Source: Cryptococcus deneoformans JEC21 (taxonomy: Eukaryota > Basidiomycota > Tremellomycetes > Tremellales > Cryptococcaceae). From it: a stretch of 64,000 nucleotides of DNA. The stretch covers positions 124,001 through 188,000 of the forward strand of contig NC_006682.1 in NCBI RefSeq assembly GCF_000091045.1, written 5' to 3'. The notes under the pieces are model-generated. The model was not told the DNA's origin. It made no database searches and saw only the letters and a program-made list of their open reading frames with translations. Positions 63,817-64,000 of the stretch are shown here, one piece after another (position 1 is the stretch's first letter; every line of letters starts with the position of its first letter). The position numbers and the translations under genes were made by a program.

Positions 63817-64000
63817 GGTAACTCGAGTTTGTTCAAAAATCACAGTGCGAATGAGCGGTTGAGTATGTTATTGTGGTTCAATGTTTGCTGTCATAGCTCA
63901 AAACTGCTGAAACTGCATTCTGCATCTTTTATACTGGATGCTGAATATCCTCTTCCTAACACCTATTGGGGAAAGTCGATGCATCAGAAGTATGAACGGG
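63817..64000. other. Upstream region of the epimerase gene
   Basis: The window ends 184 bp upstream of the epimerase start. A ctttttatactgg stretch near 63929-63940 could be a TATA-like element read on the minus strand. Nothing else seen. Confidence 0.3.

Overview
The window is eukaryotic, fungal and very probably from a basidiomycete. Genes are split by short introns (about 37-85 nt) with GTNNGT donors, CTNAC/CTAAT branch sites and YAG acceptors. The protein families fit this: chromovirus-type Ty3/gypsy elements and a Plavaka-like CACTA transposase. A Tremellomycete (Cryptococcus/Kwoniella relatives) is my best guess from gene style, but that is inference.

Layout. 1-979 holds a broken Ty3/gypsy gag-protease fragment and an LTR (called zeta). 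980-6480 is old or unique sequence with one multi-exon minus-strand gene I do not recognise (about 3941-6392). 6485-10913 is a Ty1/copia element with both LTRs and a 1175-codon ORF that lacks its protease. From 10914 to 49681 the window is a nest of four Ty3/gypsy families, which I label by LTR: alpha (TGTAAGTGC...CCTACA), beta/B (TGTAAGG...TTACA on the plus strand), gamma (TGTAACA...TTACA) and delta (TGTAGAC...TTACA). Two elements are complete, with visually identical LTRs and exact 5-bp target duplications: delta at 22645-28990 (CGCGC) and gamma at 40504-46564 (ATGAT). B copy 2 (22038-35328) is full length apart from the delta insertion in its LTR. Alpha occurs as two head-to-head copies around 14.3 kb, giving an inverted repeat with arms of about 3.2 kb. 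The plus-strand alpha copy is split by the B insertions and ends at its 3' LTR at 37082. B copy 3 (37083-48592, minus) is cut by gamma and beta insertions.

49682-58087 is a zone of older decay: an LTR zeta copy, a reversed copia remnant interrupted by an 862-bp inverted-repeat element, diverged gamma-like and delta-like fragments, two further LTRs (theta, eta), a degraded Plavaka-like transposase gene and a third zeta LTR.

58379-63816 is ordinary gene space with three well supported genes: a YIPF1/2-type Yip1-domain membrane protein (minus), a Rab6/Ypt6 GTPase (plus) and a UDP-glucose 4-epimerase (minus). The Yip1-domain gene and Rab6 are head to head over a 326-bp shared promoter, and both families act in Golgi membrane traffic. 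Rab6 contains two consecutive 4-nt exons that encode part of its DTAGQE switch motif.

The nested chromoviral cluster beside normal genes resembles the retrotransposon-filled centromeres known in Cryptococcus-type fungi. That is a hypothesis only.
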